Below, one piece after another: positions 51,170 through 60,856 of a stretch of DNA of 64,000 nucleotides. Numbering within the stretch: position 1 is the first letter of the stretch; each line of letters starts with the position of its first letter. Location of the stretch: the NCBI RefSeq assembly GCF_001691565.1, contig NZ_MAYO01000003.1, positions 1 to 64,000 of the forward strand, written 5' to 3'. The notes beneath the pieces were generated by a model. That model saw nothing but the letters and a program-made list of their open reading frames with translations, had not been told where the DNA came from and ran no database searches. Source of the DNA: Microbacterium oleivorans (lineage in GTDB: Bacteria > Actinomycetota > Actinomycetes > Actinomycetales > Microbacteriaceae). The translations under genes and the position numbers were made by a program.

Positions 51170-52080
51170 CCTCGCTCCGCTTGGGGACGAGGGCGAGCCT
51201 CCTGGCGACGACCCAGTCGCAACACGTGGCGGATGCCGTAGCCGCGGCATCCGGTCGCGACGTCGAACTCGTGCCGATCACCAGCGAGGGCGACGTCCTG
51301 ACGGGTCCGCTCGCGCAGATGGGCGGAACGGGAGTGTTCGCGACCGCGCTCCGCGATGCGCTGCTGCGGCACGAGTGCGACTTCCTCGTGCACTCGATGA
51401 AGGACCTGCCGACGGCGCCGTACCCCGGCATCGTCGTGGGCGCCGTCCCGGTGCGCGCCTCCCAGCGCGACGTGCTGCACTCCCGCGACGGGCTGTCGCT
51501 CGACGAGCTGCCCGCCGGGTCGCGTGTCGGCACCGGATCGCCGCGACGCGTGGCGCAGGTGCTCGCGCGCCGGCCCGACCTCGTCGTCGAGGGCATCCGC
51601 GGCAACGTGGACAGCCGCCTCCGCAAGGTCGCCGACGGTCAGTACGACGCGATCGTCCTCGCCGAGGCGGGCCTGCGACGCATCGGTCGCGACGCCGCGA
51701 TCACGCAGGTGCTCGACTGGCCGACGTCCGCCGCGCAGGGTGCGCTGGCGGTCGAGATCCGCGACGGGGATGCCGCCGTGGCCGACGCCGTCCGCTTGAT
51801 CGAGGACGCCGACACGGCCCTCGCGGCGAATCTCGAGCGCGCCGTGCTGCGCCGGCTCGAGGCGGGCTGCGCCGCCCCCGTCGCGATCGACGCGGAGCAC
51901 CACGGCGACGCCGTCACCCTCGTGGCCCACGTGTACGCCGAGGATGGGCGCCGGTCCGTGGTCGCTTCGCGCCGCCTCGACCCTCACATCGACCCGGATG
52001 CCGCCGCTGCCGACGTCGTCGCGGAGCTGCTCGAGGGCGGTGCCGCCGACCTCGCCGATCTCGCGGGGTCCTCGCGATGA
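51166..52080 (+). CDS. hemC: Porphobilinogen deaminase (hydroxymethylbilane synthase)
   Basis: HemC joins four porphobilinogens into hydroxymethylbilane using a dipyrromethane cofactor. The 304-residue protein shows LGTRASLLATTQSQ, VHSMKDLPT, GTGSPRR, GIRGNVDSRL and the cofactor-attachment loop LEAGCAAPVAI, whose Cys holds the dipyrromethane. It overlaps hemH and hemD by four bases each, so production of the enzymes is coordinated. Confidence 0.93.
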   Translation: MTSLRLGTRASLLATTQSQHVADAVAAASGRDVELVPITSEGDVLTGPLAQMGGTGVFATALRDALLRHECDFLVHSMKDLPTAPYPGIVVGAVPVRASQRDVLHSRDGLSLDELPAGSRVGTGSPRRVAQVLARRPDLVVEGIRGNVDSRLRKVADGQYDAIVLAEAGLRRIGRDAAITQVLDWPTSAAQGALAVEIRDGDAAVADAVRLIEDADTALAANLERAVLRRLEAGCAAPVAIDAEHHGDAVTLVAHVYAEDGRRSVVASRRLDPHIDPDAAAADVVAELLEGGAADLADLAGSSR

Positions 52081-52847
52081 CGGGCGGCTTGCAGGGCGCT
52101 CGCGTCCTCGTGCCCCGCGCGGGGGCGTGGGGGGAACGCGTCCGCGCGGACCTGCACGCGAGGGGCGCGGAGGCCGTCGTCGCCCCCCTCATCTCGTCGG
52201 CGCCGCCGCGCGACACGGCCGCGCGCGATCGCGCGTTCACCGCCCTCGCCGACGGTGCGTACGCCTGGCTGTTCGTCACGAGCGCCGCCAGCGTGGAGCA
52301 GCTCCGCCAGCACGGCATCGTGATCCCCGCGACGACCCGGATCGCCGCCGTCGGTCGGGCGACCGCCCGTGCGGTCGCGGACGCCGGGTGGGAGGTCGAC
52401 TTCGTCCCCGCCGGCGCCTCGTCGGCTGTGGCCCTGGTGACCCAGTGGTGCGCGGCCCGCACGCCCGCCATGACCGGTCGCGCCCTCGTCGTCCGGAGCG
52501 ACCTCGCCCAGGCCGTCGTGAGCGACGAACTCGAGGTACGGGGCTTCGCCGTCGACGTCTGCATCGCCTACCGCACGATCGGCGTCGACCTCGAGCCCGC
52601 CGTTGCCGCGGGGCTCCGCTCCGGTGAGATCGACGTCGTCCTCCTCACGTCGTTGAGCGTCGGCCGTGAGCTTCGCCGGCAGGTCGGGGTCCTCCCGGCA
52701 ACCACCCTCGTCGCCTCGATCGGTCCCGGTACGACCCGCGACGCCACGGCCCTCGGTTTCACCGTCGGTCACACCGCCCAGAGCCAGAGCATCGACGCGC
52801 TGATCGCCGAGCTCGACGCCCGCGTCCTTTCGGAGAAGTCCTCATGA
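52077..52847 (+). CDS. hemD: Uroporphyrinogen III synthase
   Basis: HemD closes the linear tetrapyrrole into uroporphyrinogen III with inversion of ring D. The 256-residue protein is recognised by the weakly conserved bilobal fold: RVLVPRAG at the start, WLFVTSAASVEQL, IAAVGRATARAV and VASIGPGTTRDATALG. No methyltransferase fusion is present, unlike some actinobacterial HemD proteins. It starts with ATG overlapping hemC and runs into hemB as ATGA. Confidence 0.88.
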   Translation: MTGGLQGARVLVPRAGAWGERVRADLHARGAEAVVAPLISSAPPRDTAARDRAFTALADGAYAWLFVTSAASVEQLRQHGIVIPATTRIAAVGRATARAVADAGWEVDFVPAGASSAVALVTQWCAARTPAMTGRALVVRSDLAQAVVSDELEVRGFAVDVCIAYRTIGVDLEPAVAAGLRSGEIDVVLLTSLSVGRELRRQVGVLPATTLVASIGPGTTRDATALGFTVGHTAQSQSIDALIAELDARVLSEKSS

Positions 52848-53839
52848 CCTCGTTCCCCACCCGCCGCCTCCGCCGCCTGCGCGGCACCCCGGCGCTCCGC
52901 CGTCTTGCGGCCGAGCACCACCTCGTTCCCTCGCAGCTGGTGCTGCCGGTGTTCGTGAAGGAGGGCATCGACTCCTCGCAGCCCATCGCGAGCATGCCCG
53001 GGGTGTCGCAGCATCCGCTCGACGCGATCGCCGATGTCGTCGATGAGGCCGCCGCGGCCGGCATCGGCGGGATCATGCTGTTCGGCGTGCCCGCCGTCCG
53101 CGATGCGGTCGGCAGCGGGGCCACCGACCCCGACGGCATCCTGAACCGGGCGATCGCGGTGGCGGCGCGCGCCGCCGCAGGGCGTCTCACGGTGCAGGCC
53201 GACCTGTGCCTCGACGAGTTCACCGATCACGGTCACTGCGGCCTGCTCGCCGCCGACGGCTCGGTCGACAACGATGCGACCCTCGAGGTCTACGCCGAGA
53301 TGGGCGTCGCGCAGGCCCGCGCCGGAGCCGACGTGCTCGGCCTCTCGGGAATGATGGACGGCCAGGTCGCCGCGGTCCGCGCAGGACTGGATGCCGCGGG
53401 CTTCGCGCACGTGGCGATCCTCGCCTACTCCGCGAAGTACGCCTCCGCCTTCTACGGCCCGTTCCGCGACGCCGTCGAGTCGACCCTCCAGGGCGACCGC
53501 CGCACATACCAGATGGATCCCGCGAACGCCCGCGAGGGTGTTGAAGAGGCCCTCGTGGACATCGCCGAGGGTGCCGACGTCGTCATGGTCAAGCCTGCGA
53601 TGCCCTACCTCGACGTGCTCGCGCGCGTCTCGGACCGTTCGAACGTGCCGGTGTGGGCATACCAGGTGTCGGGGGAGTACGCGATGATCGAGCATGCGTC
53701 CGCCGCCGGCCTCATCGATCGCGAGCGCGCCATCGGCGAGAGCCTCCTGGGCATCCGCCGCGCCGGCGCCGACGTCATCCTCACCTACTGGGCCGTCGAG
53801 GTCGCGCACTGGCTGCGCGCCGGGAAGGAACTCGCATGA
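52844..53839 (+). CDS. hemB: Delta-aminolevulinic acid dehydratase
   Basis: HemB condenses two aminolevulinates to porphobilinogen. The 331-residue protein has LPVFVKEG, the Asp/Cys-type active site region [14 protein letters not shown] (a partial Cys cluster, so probably magnesium- rather than fully zinc-dependent), and both Schiff-base Lys residues in [13 protein letters not shown] and [11 protein letters not shown]. Coupled by ATGA to hemD and to hemL. Confidence 0.94.
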   Translation: MTSFPTRRLRRLRGTPALRRLAAEHHLVPSQLVLPVFVKEGIDSSQPIASMPGVSQHPLDAIADVVDEAAAAGIGGIMLFGVPAVRDAVGSGATDPDGILNRAIAVAARAAAGRLTVQADLCLDEFTDHGHCGLLAADGSVDNDATLEVYAEMGVAQARAGADVLGLSGMMDGQVAAVRAGLDAAGFAHVAILAYSAKYASAFYGPFRDAVESTLQGDRRTYQMDPANAREGVEEALVDIAEGADVVMVKPAMPYLDVLARVSDRSNVPVWAYQVSGEYAMIEHASAAGLIDRERAIGESLLGIRRAGADVILTYWAVEVAHWLRAGKELA

Positions 53840-55140
53840 GCCGCAACCAGGAGCTGTTCGATCGGGCCCGCGGAGTGATCCCCGGCGGCGTCGACTCACC
53901 CGTCCGCGCCTACGGATCCGTCGGGGGCACCCCGCGGTTCATGGTGTCGGCGCAGGGCGCCTACGTGACGGATGCCGACGGCCGCGACTACGTCGACCTC
54001 GTCGCCAGCTGGGGTCCCGCCCTCCTCGGTCACTCGCACCCCGCCGTGATCGAGGCGGTCGTCGAGGCCGCCCGTCGCGGACTGTCGTTCGGCGCGCCGA
54101 CGGCGGCCGAGACCGAGCTCGCCGAGGAGATCCGCTCGCGCGTGCCCGCCGCGGAGAAGATCCGCCTCGTCTCGACCGGCACCGAGGCGACGATGACGGC
54201 GATCCGTCTCGCCCGCGCCGCCACCGGACGCGACCTGCTCATCAAGTTCGCGGGACACTACCACGGGCACTCCGACGGCCTGCTCGCCCAGGCGGGCTCG
54301 GGCCTCGCGACCCTCGCCCTGCCCGGCTCGGCGGGCGTCCCGGCGCCCATCGCGGCGCAGACCCTCGTCATCGGCTACAACGACCGCGCCGCCGTCGAGG
54401 AGGTGTTCCGCGCCCACGAGGGCCGGATCGCCGCGATCATCACCGAGGCCGCCGGCGCCAACATGGGCGTCGTGCCCCCGGCATCCGGTTTCACGGCGTT
54501 CCTGTCCGAGATCGCTCACCGGAACGGCGCGCTCCTCATCAGCGACGAGGTGCTGACCGGCTTCCGGTCCTCGCGCTCGGGCTATGGCGGAGTGCTCGAG
54601 GCGGCGGGGGAGCACGTCGTCCCAGATCTCATCGCGTTCGGGAAGGTCATCGGCGGCGGGCTCCCCGTCGCCGCCGTCGCCGGTCGCCAGGACATCATGG
54701 ACCTCCTTGCTCCGACCGGTCCCGTCTACCAGGCCGGCACGCTGTCGGGGAACCCCGTCGCCGTCGCCGCGGGGCTTGCGACCCTCTCGCACGCCGACGA
54801 CGCGGTCTACCGCACGCTCGATTCCGTCGCGCACACCGTCGCAGACGCGGCATCCGCCGCCTTGACGGATGCCGGGGTGCCGCACGTCGTGCAGTGGGCG
54901 GGGACGCTGTTCAGCATCTTCTTCGGCGAGTCCGTCGTGAACGGCGTGCCCGACTACGCGACGGCGACGTCGCAGGACGCCGACGCCTACGGCCGGTTCT
55001 TCCACGCGATGCTCGAGGGCGGCGTCTCCATGCCGCCCTCGGCCTTCGAGGCCTGGTTCGTCACAGCGGCGCACGACGACACCGCGACCGCGCGCATCGT
55101 CGACGCGCTGCCGTCCGCCGCGAAGGCCGCGCGCGGCTGA
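53836..55140 (+). CDS. hemL: Glutamate-1-semialdehyde 2,1-aminomutase
   Basis: HemL converts glutamate-1-semialdehyde to aminolevulinate, the step after HemA. The 434-residue class III aminotransferase has [40 protein letters not shown] and the PLP Lys in [13 protein letters not shown], with GTLSGNPVA after it. It is the last gene of the rightward heme operon; a long imperfect hairpin follows at 55151. Confidence 0.94.
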   Translation: MSRNQELFDRARGVIPGGVDSPVRAYGSVGGTPRFMVSAQGAYVTDADGRDYVDLVASWGPALLGHSHPAVIEAVVEAARRGLSFGAPTAAETELAEEIRSRVPAAEKIRLVSTGTEATMTAIRLARAATGRDLLIKFAGHYHGHSDGLLAQAGSGLATLALPGSAGVPAPIAAQTLVIGYNDRAAVEEVFRAHEGRIAAIITEAAGANMGVVPPASGFTAFLSEIAHRNGALLISDEVLTGFRSSRSGYGGVLEAAGEHVVPDLIAFGKVIGGGLPVAAVAGRQDIMDLLAPTGPVYQAGTLSGNPVAVAAGLATLSHADDAVYRTLDSVAHTVADAASAALTDAGVPHVVQWAGTLFSIFFGESVVNGVPDYATATSQDADAYGRFFHAMLEGGVSMPPSAFEAWFVTAAHDDTATARIVDALPSAAKAARG

Positions 55141-55150
55141 ACGGGGTGCC

Positions 55151-55206
55151 GGGCGGCGAGGTCCGCGCGACGGATGCACGACGCGTCGCCCGGACCTCGT
55201 CCCGCC
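55151..55206 (+). terminator. Imperfect GC-rich hairpin after hemL
   Basis: The arm 55151-55172 pairs with 55183-55206 through blocks GGGCGG, CGAGGTCCG and GCGACG with small bulges. It ends the heme operon ahead of the rsmA promoter. There is no T-run, so termination efficiency is uncertain. Confidence 0.5.
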
Positions 55207-55279
55207 CGTCCCTCAGGCTCACTCCCGCACCGGCGGTCGTGCGTCCGTCACCGTGATCGGCGGCGCGAGGCCCGGCAAC

Positions 55280-55285
55280 TAGGCT
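55280..55285 (+). promoter_or_regulatory. -10 box of rsmA
   Basis: TAGGCT, 7 bases before the ATG at 55293. Confidence 0.55.
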
Positions 55286-55292
55286 GGAACCC

Positions 55293-56132
55293 ATGCCCGT
55301 CACCCTCCTCGGAGCCGCCGAGATCCGCGCCCTCGCCGCCGACCTCGACGTCACCCCGACCAAGAAGCTCGGGCAGAACTTCGTCGTCGACGCCAACACC
55401 GTCCGCAAGATCGTCACCGCCGCGCGCGTGAGCGCCGCCGATCGGGTCGTCGAGGTGGGGCCCGGCCTCGGGTCGCTGACCCTCGCCATCCTCGAGACCG
55501 GCGCCCCCGTCACCGCGGTCGAGATCGACCGCCGTCTCGCCGAGCGCCTGCCCGCGACCGCGGCCGCGCACGGCGTGCCCGACGGCGCGCTCACCGTCGT
55601 GGCCGAGGACGCCCTGCGCGTGAGCGAGCTCCCCGGCGAACCCGACGTCCTCGTCGCGAATCTCCCGTACAACGTCAGTGTGCCGGTGCTCCTGCACTTC
55701 ATGGAGCACTTCCCGTCCATCCAGCGCGGCGTCGTCATGGTGCAGGCCGAGGTCGGCGAACGCCTCGCCGCGCCCTCCGGTTCGAAGGTGTACGGCGCGC
55801 CGAGCGTCAAGGCGGCCTGGTACGGCGCCTGGCGTCTCGCCGGCACGGTCTCGCGTCAGGTGTTCTGGCCCGTCCCCAACGTCGACAGCGTCCTCGTCGG
55901 CTTCGAACGGGATGCCGCGGCCCGCGGCACCGAGGAGGAGCGTCTCCGCACCTTCGCGATCGTCGACGCGGCGTTCCAGCAGCGGCGCAAGATGCTCCGC
56001 CAGGCGCTCTCCACCGTCCTCGGCGGTTCGTCCGGCGCAGCCAGCGAGGTGCTCGATCGCGCCGGCGTGGCACCCACGGCGCGCGGCGAGGAACTCACGA
56101 TCGAGGACTTCGTCCGCATCGCCCGCGCCTGA
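55293..56132 (+). CDS. rsmA: 16S rRNA (adenine-1518/1519 N6)-dimethyltransferase
   Basis: RsmA (KsgA) dimethylates two adjacent adenines of 16S rRNA late in 30S assembly. The 279-residue protein shows TKKLGQNFVVD, the SAM motif VVEVGPGLGSLT, AVEIDRR and the catalytic NLPYNVS, followed by VQAEVGERL and the RQVFWPVPNVDSVLV segment. It has its own promoter after the heme operon terminator. Confidence 0.95.
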   Translation: MPVTLLGAAEIRALAADLDVTPTKKLGQNFVVDANTVRKIVTAARVSAADRVVEVGPGLGSLTLAILETGAPVTAVEIDRRLAERLPATAAAHGVPDGALTVVAEDALRVSELPGEPDVLVANLPYNVSVPVLLHFMEHFPSIQRGVVMVQAEVGERLAAPSGSKVYGAPSVKAAWYGAWRLAGTVSRQVFWPVPNVDSVLVGFERDAAARGTEEERLRTFAIVDAAFQQRRKMLRQALSTVLGGSSGAASEVLDRAGVAPTARGEELTIEDFVRIARA

Positions 56133-56198
56133 GCGCCCGGCATCCGTCATCTGCTCCCGGGGTGACGCGCGTCTCCGTTCTCAGCGAGTTCGCGCGTC

Positions 56199-56233
56199 GT
56201 TCATCACGGGTTCCCGAAACACCCCGGTAACAT
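56199..56233 (+). promoter_or_regulatory. Candidate promoter with direct-repeat regulator box
   Basis: GTTC occurs at 56199 and 56210 with an 11-base period, and GAAAC-n6-GTAAC (56216-56231) also repeats at 11 bases; these resemble PhoP and GlnR boxes respectively. TAACAT (56228-56233) is a possible -10 box for the phosphoesterase gene. Only suggestive. Confidence 0.3.
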
Positions 56234-56285
56234 TTCGGAGCAAGGCGGGGGCACCCGAGCCCTTGCACCGACGGAAGAAGTGACC

Positions 56286-57200
56286 ATGCGCCGCGCCGAG
56301 CATCCGGCCGCCGAACGGATCCTGCTCCACCTGAGTGACACGCATCTGCGCGGCCCGGGACCCCGTCTGTTCGACCGCGTCGACGGTGAAGCCTCGCTCA
56401 CCGCGGCCCTCGACGCCATCGAGTCCAGCGGCGTCGCCCCGGACGCCGTCGTCTTCACGGGAGATCTCGTCGACCTGGGCGAAGCCGCCGCGTACGACGC
56501 GATCCGTGCGCTGGTCGAACCCTTCGCCGAGCGCCTGGGCGCGCGGCTGCTGTGGGTCATGGGCAACCACGACGACCGCGGTGCGTTCCGCGAGCACCTC
56601 CTGGATGAAACCGCCGCCGACCCGACGGCGCCCTACGACCGGGTCGACGAGCTCGACGGACTCCGCATCGTCACCCTCGACACGAGCGTCCCGGGCCACC
56701 ACCACGGCGAGCTCTCCGATGCGCAACTCGAATGGCTCGGCGGCGTCCTCGCGACCCCCGCTCCGCTGGGGACTGTGCTCGCGATGCACCACCCGCCGGT
56801 CCCGAGCGTCCTGCCGCTCGCCGCGAGCGTCGAGCTGCGCGATCAGCGTCGCCTCGCCGACGTGGTCAGAGGTACGGACGTGCGCGCCGTCATCGCCGGC
56901 CACCTGCACTACTCGACCTTCGCGACGTTCGCGGGCATTCCCGTGTCCGTTGCGTCCTCGACGTGCTACGCGCAGGACCTGACCGTCCCCGTCGGCGGCA
57001 CCCGGCCGCAGGACGGCGCTCAGGCGTACAACCTCGTGCACGTCTACGACGACACGGTCGTCCATTCGGTGGTCCCGGTCGACGTGCCCCGTCCGCTCGA
57101 GTACATCGATCCCGATGAGGCTCAGCGACGCCTGCGCGAGGCGGGCGTCACCGGCTCCGTCACGCGTGCAGCTCGACCGGGCGTGCCGGCGCTGCGCTGA
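56286..57200 (+). CDS. Calcineurin-like metallophosphoesterase (CpdA-like)
   Basis: This 304-residue enzyme has the dinuclear-metal phosphoesterase motifs in order: LSDTHLRG (D-x-H), FTGDLVDLG (GD), MGNHDDRG (GNHD), MHHPP and GHLHYSTFA (GHxH). The spacing fits cyclic-nucleotide phosphodiesterases of the CpdA/Rv0805 type. Substrate is not certain. I prefer ATG 56286 over GTG 56280 because GGAAG has 8-base spacing to it. The last 41 bases overlap the Stealth gene on the opposite strand. Confidence 0.88.
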   Translation: MRRAEHPAAERILLHLSDTHLRGPGPRLFDRVDGEASLTAALDAIESSGVAPDAVVFTGDLVDLGEAAAYDAIRALVEPFAERLGARLLWVMGNHDDRGAFREHLLDETAADPTAPYDRVDELDGLRIVTLDTSVPGHHHGELSDAQLEWLGGVLATPAPLGTVLAMHHPPVPSVLPLAASVELRDQRRLADVVRGTDVRAVIAGHLHYSTFATFAGIPVSVASSTCYAQDLTVPVGGTRPQDGAQAYNLVHVYDDTVVHSVVPVDVPRPLEYIDPDEAQRRLREAGVTGSVTRAARPGVPALR

Positions 57201-58728
57201 CCGCGGGGTCCTCCCACGGCGCGCGGACGGGGAAGAGACGCTCGAGCAGACCCGTCACGGCCCGCACCCGCACCGGCTCCGGGACCTCGAGGTCGCCGCC
57301 GTCGTTGAGGCAGAACATGTCGACGTCACTGCGCTCGGCGAGCCGCTCCATGCGGCGGAGCGACGCGGCCTGCGTCGTCTGGAAGTACCGCACCCGCGGC
57401 GCGGTGGAGGCGATGGCGCGCCCCGTGAACTGCGCGTAGTAGTGATACAGGCAGTTGGTCACGGACACGTCGGTGGCCGAACGGAACCGGGATGCCGCCG
57501 TGCGGCGGATCTCCTCGGGGAACTCCCGCTCGAGCTCGAACATCACCGAGCGTCGCAGCGGCGCCGCGCAGTGCTCGAGGTCGCGGACGATCGTGCGTCC
57601 GAACCGCTCCTGCAGCAGCTCGCGGTTCAGACGCAGCGCATTGTCGTGGCCGCTGCGGGCCACACGGCGGGGCCCGGTGCCGATGCGCACGTCGCACTCG
57701 ACGAACGACGAGACCCCGGCGGGCGAGAAGAACAGCTCCGGTGAGAGCGGCCGGCCGAAGAACATGTCGTCGTTCGAGTACAGGAAGTGCTCGGACAGCC
57801 CCTCGATGCGGTGCAACTGAGCCTCGACGGCATGCGAGTTGTGCGTCGGGAGAACCGAGGTGTCCTCGAAGAACTCCTCGCTGCGGACGATCGTCACCTT
57901 CGGGTGGTCGAGCAGCCACGCGGGGGCGGGGGAGTCGGTCGCGATGAAGATGCGACGCACCCACGGCGCGTACATGTGGACGCTGCGGAGGGCGTAGCGC
58001 AGCTCGTCGACGTGGCGGTAGCGCGCGGGACCGTCGTCGCCGTCGCCGACGACGTACTCCGACAGCTGCGCCGCACGCTGCCGCTGGAACTCCGAGGACG
58101 ATCCGTCGACCCAGGAGAAGACCATGTCGATCTCGTGGGTGACGTCGCCCGGATGCGGGGCGAACATCCCCTGCAGCGTCTGCCACGTGCGTCCGTACCG
58201 TTCGACGGTCGCCGGCTCGACGTCCTCCGAGGCGAAGACGCGCCGGGTGAGGTCGTTGGCGTGAGGGGCTTCGACGAGTTCCTGGCCGAAACGCCAGAAC
58301 TCGACCCGCACGCCGTGGCCGGCGCCGTAGCGGAGCTCCCCCGCGATGCGCGGGCGGAACACCCGCACCGAGGACGGGCCCGACGCGCGAAGGCGCAGTT
58401 CCCCGAACGGCACCGGCGTGCCGCCCTTGGGCTTCGCATACAGCGGCTCGGTGACGGCCCGGTCTGCGAGCGCGGCGATCGCGCGGTCGCGGTGAGCGAG
58501 GTCGACGACCAGGCCCGGGACGGCGTGCGAGTGACGGATAAGGAGGTGGGGGATGCCGGCATCCGAGAGGGAATCGGCGATCAGCAGCAGGTCGGCGATG
58601 CGAGCCTGCTCGGGGGTGGTGTCGTCATGGCGCAGATGCAGCATGCCTCCGATGAGGACGATGTCCTCGCGTTCGAGGAGTGCGGTCCAGGAACCGCCCT
58701 CGGACGGCAGTGCAGTCAATCGCGCCAT
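57160..58728 (-). CDS. Stealth-family sugar-phosphate transferase
   Basis: This 522-residue protein belongs to the Stealth family, which moves hexose-1-phosphate to make phosphodiester-linked capsule or wall polysaccharides. Conserved regions are visible: CR1 [11 protein letters not shown] (about 252-262), CR2 [20 protein letters not shown] with [10 protein letters not shown] and [14 protein letters not shown]3 [12 protein letters not shown] with VTNCLYHYY, and CR4 near the end. The 250 N-terminal residues are a separate region of unknown role. ATG 58728 has AAGGAGAAC; minus strand TACTCT (58762-58767) is a likely -10. No other capsule genes are near. Confidence 0.88.
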   Translation of the reverse strand: MARLTALPSEGGSWTALLEREDIVLIGGMLHLRHDDTTPEQARIADLLLIADSLSDAGIPHLLIRHSHAVPGLVVDLAHRDRAIAALADRAVTEPLYAKPKGGTPVPFGELRLRASGPSSVRVFRPRIAGELRYGAGHGVRVEFWRFGQELVEAPHANDLTRRVFASEDVEPATVERYGRTWQTLQGMFAPHPGDVTHEIDMVFSWVDGSSSEFQRQRAAQLSEYVVGDGDDGPARYRHVDELRYALRSVHMYAPWVRRIFIATDSPAPAWLLDHPKVTIVRSEEFFEDTSVLPTHNSHAVEAQLHRIEGLSEHFLYSNDDMFFGRPLSPELFFSPAGVSSFVECDVRIGTGPRRVARSGHDNALRLNRELLQERFGRTIVRDLEHCAAPLRRSVMFELEREFPEEIRRTAASRFRSATDVSVTNCLYHYYAQFTGRAIASTAPRVRYFQTTQAASLRRMERLAERSDVDMFCLNDGGDLEVPEPVRVRAVTGLLERLFPVRAPWEDPAVSAAPARPVELHA

Positions 58729-58761
58729 ATGTTCTCCTTGTTGTGCGTGTTCGGTCGGGCA

Positions 58762-58767
58762 AGAGTA
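58762..58767 (-). promoter_or_regulatory. -10 box of the Stealth gene
   Basis: Minus strand TACTCT; a leader of about 27 bases with a good ribosome-binding site follows, unlike the leaderless genes nearby. Confidence 0.4.
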
Positions 58768-58809
58768 GATGTCGGTCGTTTCGCCGACGTTTCGGGTGTC
58801 CGGCATCGC

Positions 58810-58815
58810 TAGCCT
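58810..58815 (+). promoter_or_regulatory. -10 box of the aldo/keto reductase gene
   Basis: TAGCCT is 6 bases from ATG 58822 but only 3 from GTG 58819, which favours the ATG as start. Confidence 0.5.
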
Positions 58816-58821
58816 GGGGTG

Positions 58822-59895
58822 ATGACCGACTACGCGGACCGTTTCCCCTCGTCGCGCAATGGCGACACCCACCGCCCCTATCAGGCGGCGTCCTCCCGCT
58901 ACGATGCGGGGGCTTTCCGCCAGGTCGGCTCGAGCGGCCTGTATCTGCCGGCGATCTCACTGGGACTCTGGTGGAACTTCGGGGACAACATCCCCTTCGA
59001 CAACCAGCGTACTCTGCTCCGGCACGCCTTCGACCGTGGTGTCACGCACTTCGACCTGGCCAACAACTACGGCCCGCCGTTCGGATCGGCCGAGACCAAC
59101 TTCGGCCGAATGATGCGGGAGGATTTGGCGCCCTACCGCGACGAGATCATCCTGTCGTCGAAGGCGGGTTACGACATGTGGCCCGGCCCTTACGGCAACT
59201 ACGGTTCGCGGAAGTACCTCATCGCGAGCGCCGAGCAGTCGCTCACACGTATGAGCGTCGACTACGTCGACATCTTCTACTCGCACCGCGCCGACCCCGT
59301 GACGCCGATCGAGGAGACCATCGGCGCCCTCGACACGCTCGTACGTCAGGGCAAGGCGCTGTACGTCGGCATCTCCTCGTACAGTGCGGAGCGCACCGAA
59401 GAGGCGGTCGCCGTGGCGAAGAGCCTCGGCACGCCGCTCATCATCCACCAGCCCTCCTATTCGATCTTGAACCGCTGGGTCGAGGACGGCCTGACGGATT
59501 CGCTCAAGACGGCAGGGATGGGCGCCATCGCGTTCACGCCGCTCGCGCAGGGCCTGCTCACCGACAAGTACCTCGGCGACGGCCGCGCCGAGCGCGCCCA
59601 GAGTCGTTTCTCGTTGCCCGACGGTCAGCTGAGCGAGAAGGCGCTCGACACTCTTCGTTCGCTCAACGACATCGCGAAGGAGCGCGGCCAGACCCTCGCG
59701 CAGATGGCCATCCAGTGGGTCCTGCGCGACGAGGTGGTCACCTCCGCTCTCATCGGCGCGTCGCGCCCCGAGCAGCTCGACCAGAATCTCGCCGCCGTCG
59801 ACGGAGCTCCGTTCGACGACGACGAACTCGCGCGCATCGACGCGCTGTCCGGAGCGATCGACGTCGACCTGTGGGCCGATTCGGCGAACGCGTGA
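58822..59895 (+). CDS. Aldo/keto reductase (YghZ/L-glyceraldehyde-3-phosphate reductase type)
   Basis: This 357-residue NADPH-dependent reductase has the catalytic set: Asp/Tyr in HFDLANNYGPPFGSAE, Lys in LSSKAGYDMWPGPYGNYGSR and His in YSHRADP. The GPYGNYGSRKYL insert and Ser-Lys pattern match YghZ-like reductases (AKR14), which reduce glyceraldehyde-3-phosphate and methylglyoxal. It overlaps ispE as GTGA, linking it oddly to isoprenoid synthesis, where glyceraldehyde-3-phosphate is the precursor. Confidence 0.88.
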   Translation: MTDYADRFPSSRNGDTHRPYQAASSRYDAGAFRQVGSSGLYLPAISLGLWWNFGDNIPFDNQRTLLRHAFDRGVTHFDLANNYGPPFGSAETNFGRMMREDLAPYRDEIILSSKAGYDMWPGPYGNYGSRKYLIASAEQSLTRMSVDYVDIFYSHRADPVTPIEETIGALDTLVRQGKALYVGISSYSAERTEEAVAVAKSLGTPLIIHQPSYSILNRWVEDGLTDSLKTAGMGAIAFTPLAQGLLTDKYLGDGRAERAQSRFSLPDGQLSEKALDTLRSLNDIAKERGQTLAQMAIQWVLRDEVVTSALIGASRPEQLDQNLAAVDGAPFDDDELARIDALSGAIDVDLWADSANA

Positions 59896-60818
59896 GCCTG
59901 CCTCTCGATACTCCCCGGCGCGTCCACGTGCGCGCGCCGGGCAAGATCAACCTCTTCTTCGAGGTCGGTCCCGCGGGGGAGGACGGCTATCACGACGTCG
60001 CGTCGGTCTACCAGGCGGTCTCGCTCTTCGAGGACGTGTGGGCGTCCCACGACGTCACCACCTCGCTGAGCGTCACGGGTGACGTCGACGTGTCGGGCGT
60101 CCCGCTCGATGAGTCCAACCTCGCGGTCCGGGCAGCACGTCTGGTCACGGACGCGGTGGGATGGGAGGGCGGCATCCGCTTGGAGATCCACAAGGGCGTT
60201 CCCGTCGCCGGCGGAATGGGCGGGGGATCGGCGGACGCCGCCGCCGCGCTCGTCGCCGTCAACGAGCTGATCGACGGTGGGCTGGGGTCGAGCGACCTGC
60301 ATTCCTTGGGCGCCCAGCTCGGTGCCGACGTCCCGTTCGCCCTCCTGGGCGGGACCGCGGTGGGGACGGGGCGCGGAGACGAGCTCGCCCCGGCGCTCGG
60401 CCGCGGTTCTTTCGCGTGGGTGCTCGTCGCGGACGGCGGCGGGTTGTCCACCCCTGAGGTGTACGGCACCCTGGATCGCCTGCGCGCGGAGGCGGACATC
60501 GCCCCTGACCGCGCGACGCCGTCGGTCGATCCCGCCGTGCTGCGAGCGCTTCGATCGGGGGATTCCGCCGCCCTGGGCGAGGCCATCCGAAATGATCTCC
60601 AGCTCGCGGCCGTGCAGCTCCGCCCTGATCTCGCGGTGCTGATCGACGAGGGTCTCTCAGCCGGGGCGCTCGGCGGCATCGTGTCGGGGTCCGGCCCGAC
60701 GACGGCTTTCCTCGCCGAGGGTGCGGAACACGCGCGGGAGCTCGCGGAACGCCTCGCGTCATCGGGTCGTCAGGCCCATGCGGTCTCGGGTCCCGTCGGC
60801 GGCGCTCGGCTTCTCTGA
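59892..60818 (+). CDS. ispE: 4-diphosphocytidyl-2-C-methyl-D-erythritol kinase
   Basis: IspE phosphorylates CDP-methylerythritol in the non-mevalonate isoprenoid pathway. The 308-residue GHMP kinase has APGKINLFFEVG, the ATP loop PVAGGMGGGSADAAAAL and the late SGSGPTTAFL. GTG start overlaps the aldo/keto reductase stop. In many Actinobacteria the neighbouring order is rsmA-ispE-ABC-F; here four genes interrupt that order. Confidence 0.94.
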   Translation: MSLPLDTPRRVHVRAPGKINLFFEVGPAGEDGYHDVASVYQAVSLFEDVWASHDVTTSLSVTGDVDVSGVPLDESNLAVRAARLVTDAVGWEGGIRLEIHKGVPVAGGMGGGSADAAAALVAVNELIDGGLGSSDLHSLGAQLGADVPFALLGGTAVGTGRGDELAPALGRGSFAWVLVADGGGLSTPEVYGTLDRLRAEADIAPDRATPSVDPAVLRALRSGDSAALGEAIRNDLQLAAVQLRPDLAVLIDEGLSAGALGGIVSGSGPTTAFLAEGAEHARELAERLASSGRQAHAVSGPVGGARLL

Positions 60819-60844
60819 CCTGGCATCGTGTCGCCGCCCCCGCA

Positions 60845-60850
60845 TAGCCT
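60845..60850 (+). promoter_or_regulatory. -10 box of the Eis-like acetyltransferase gene
   Basis: TAGCCT, 6 bases before the ATG at 60857. Confidence 0.55.
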
Positions 60851-60856
60851 GGGGGC

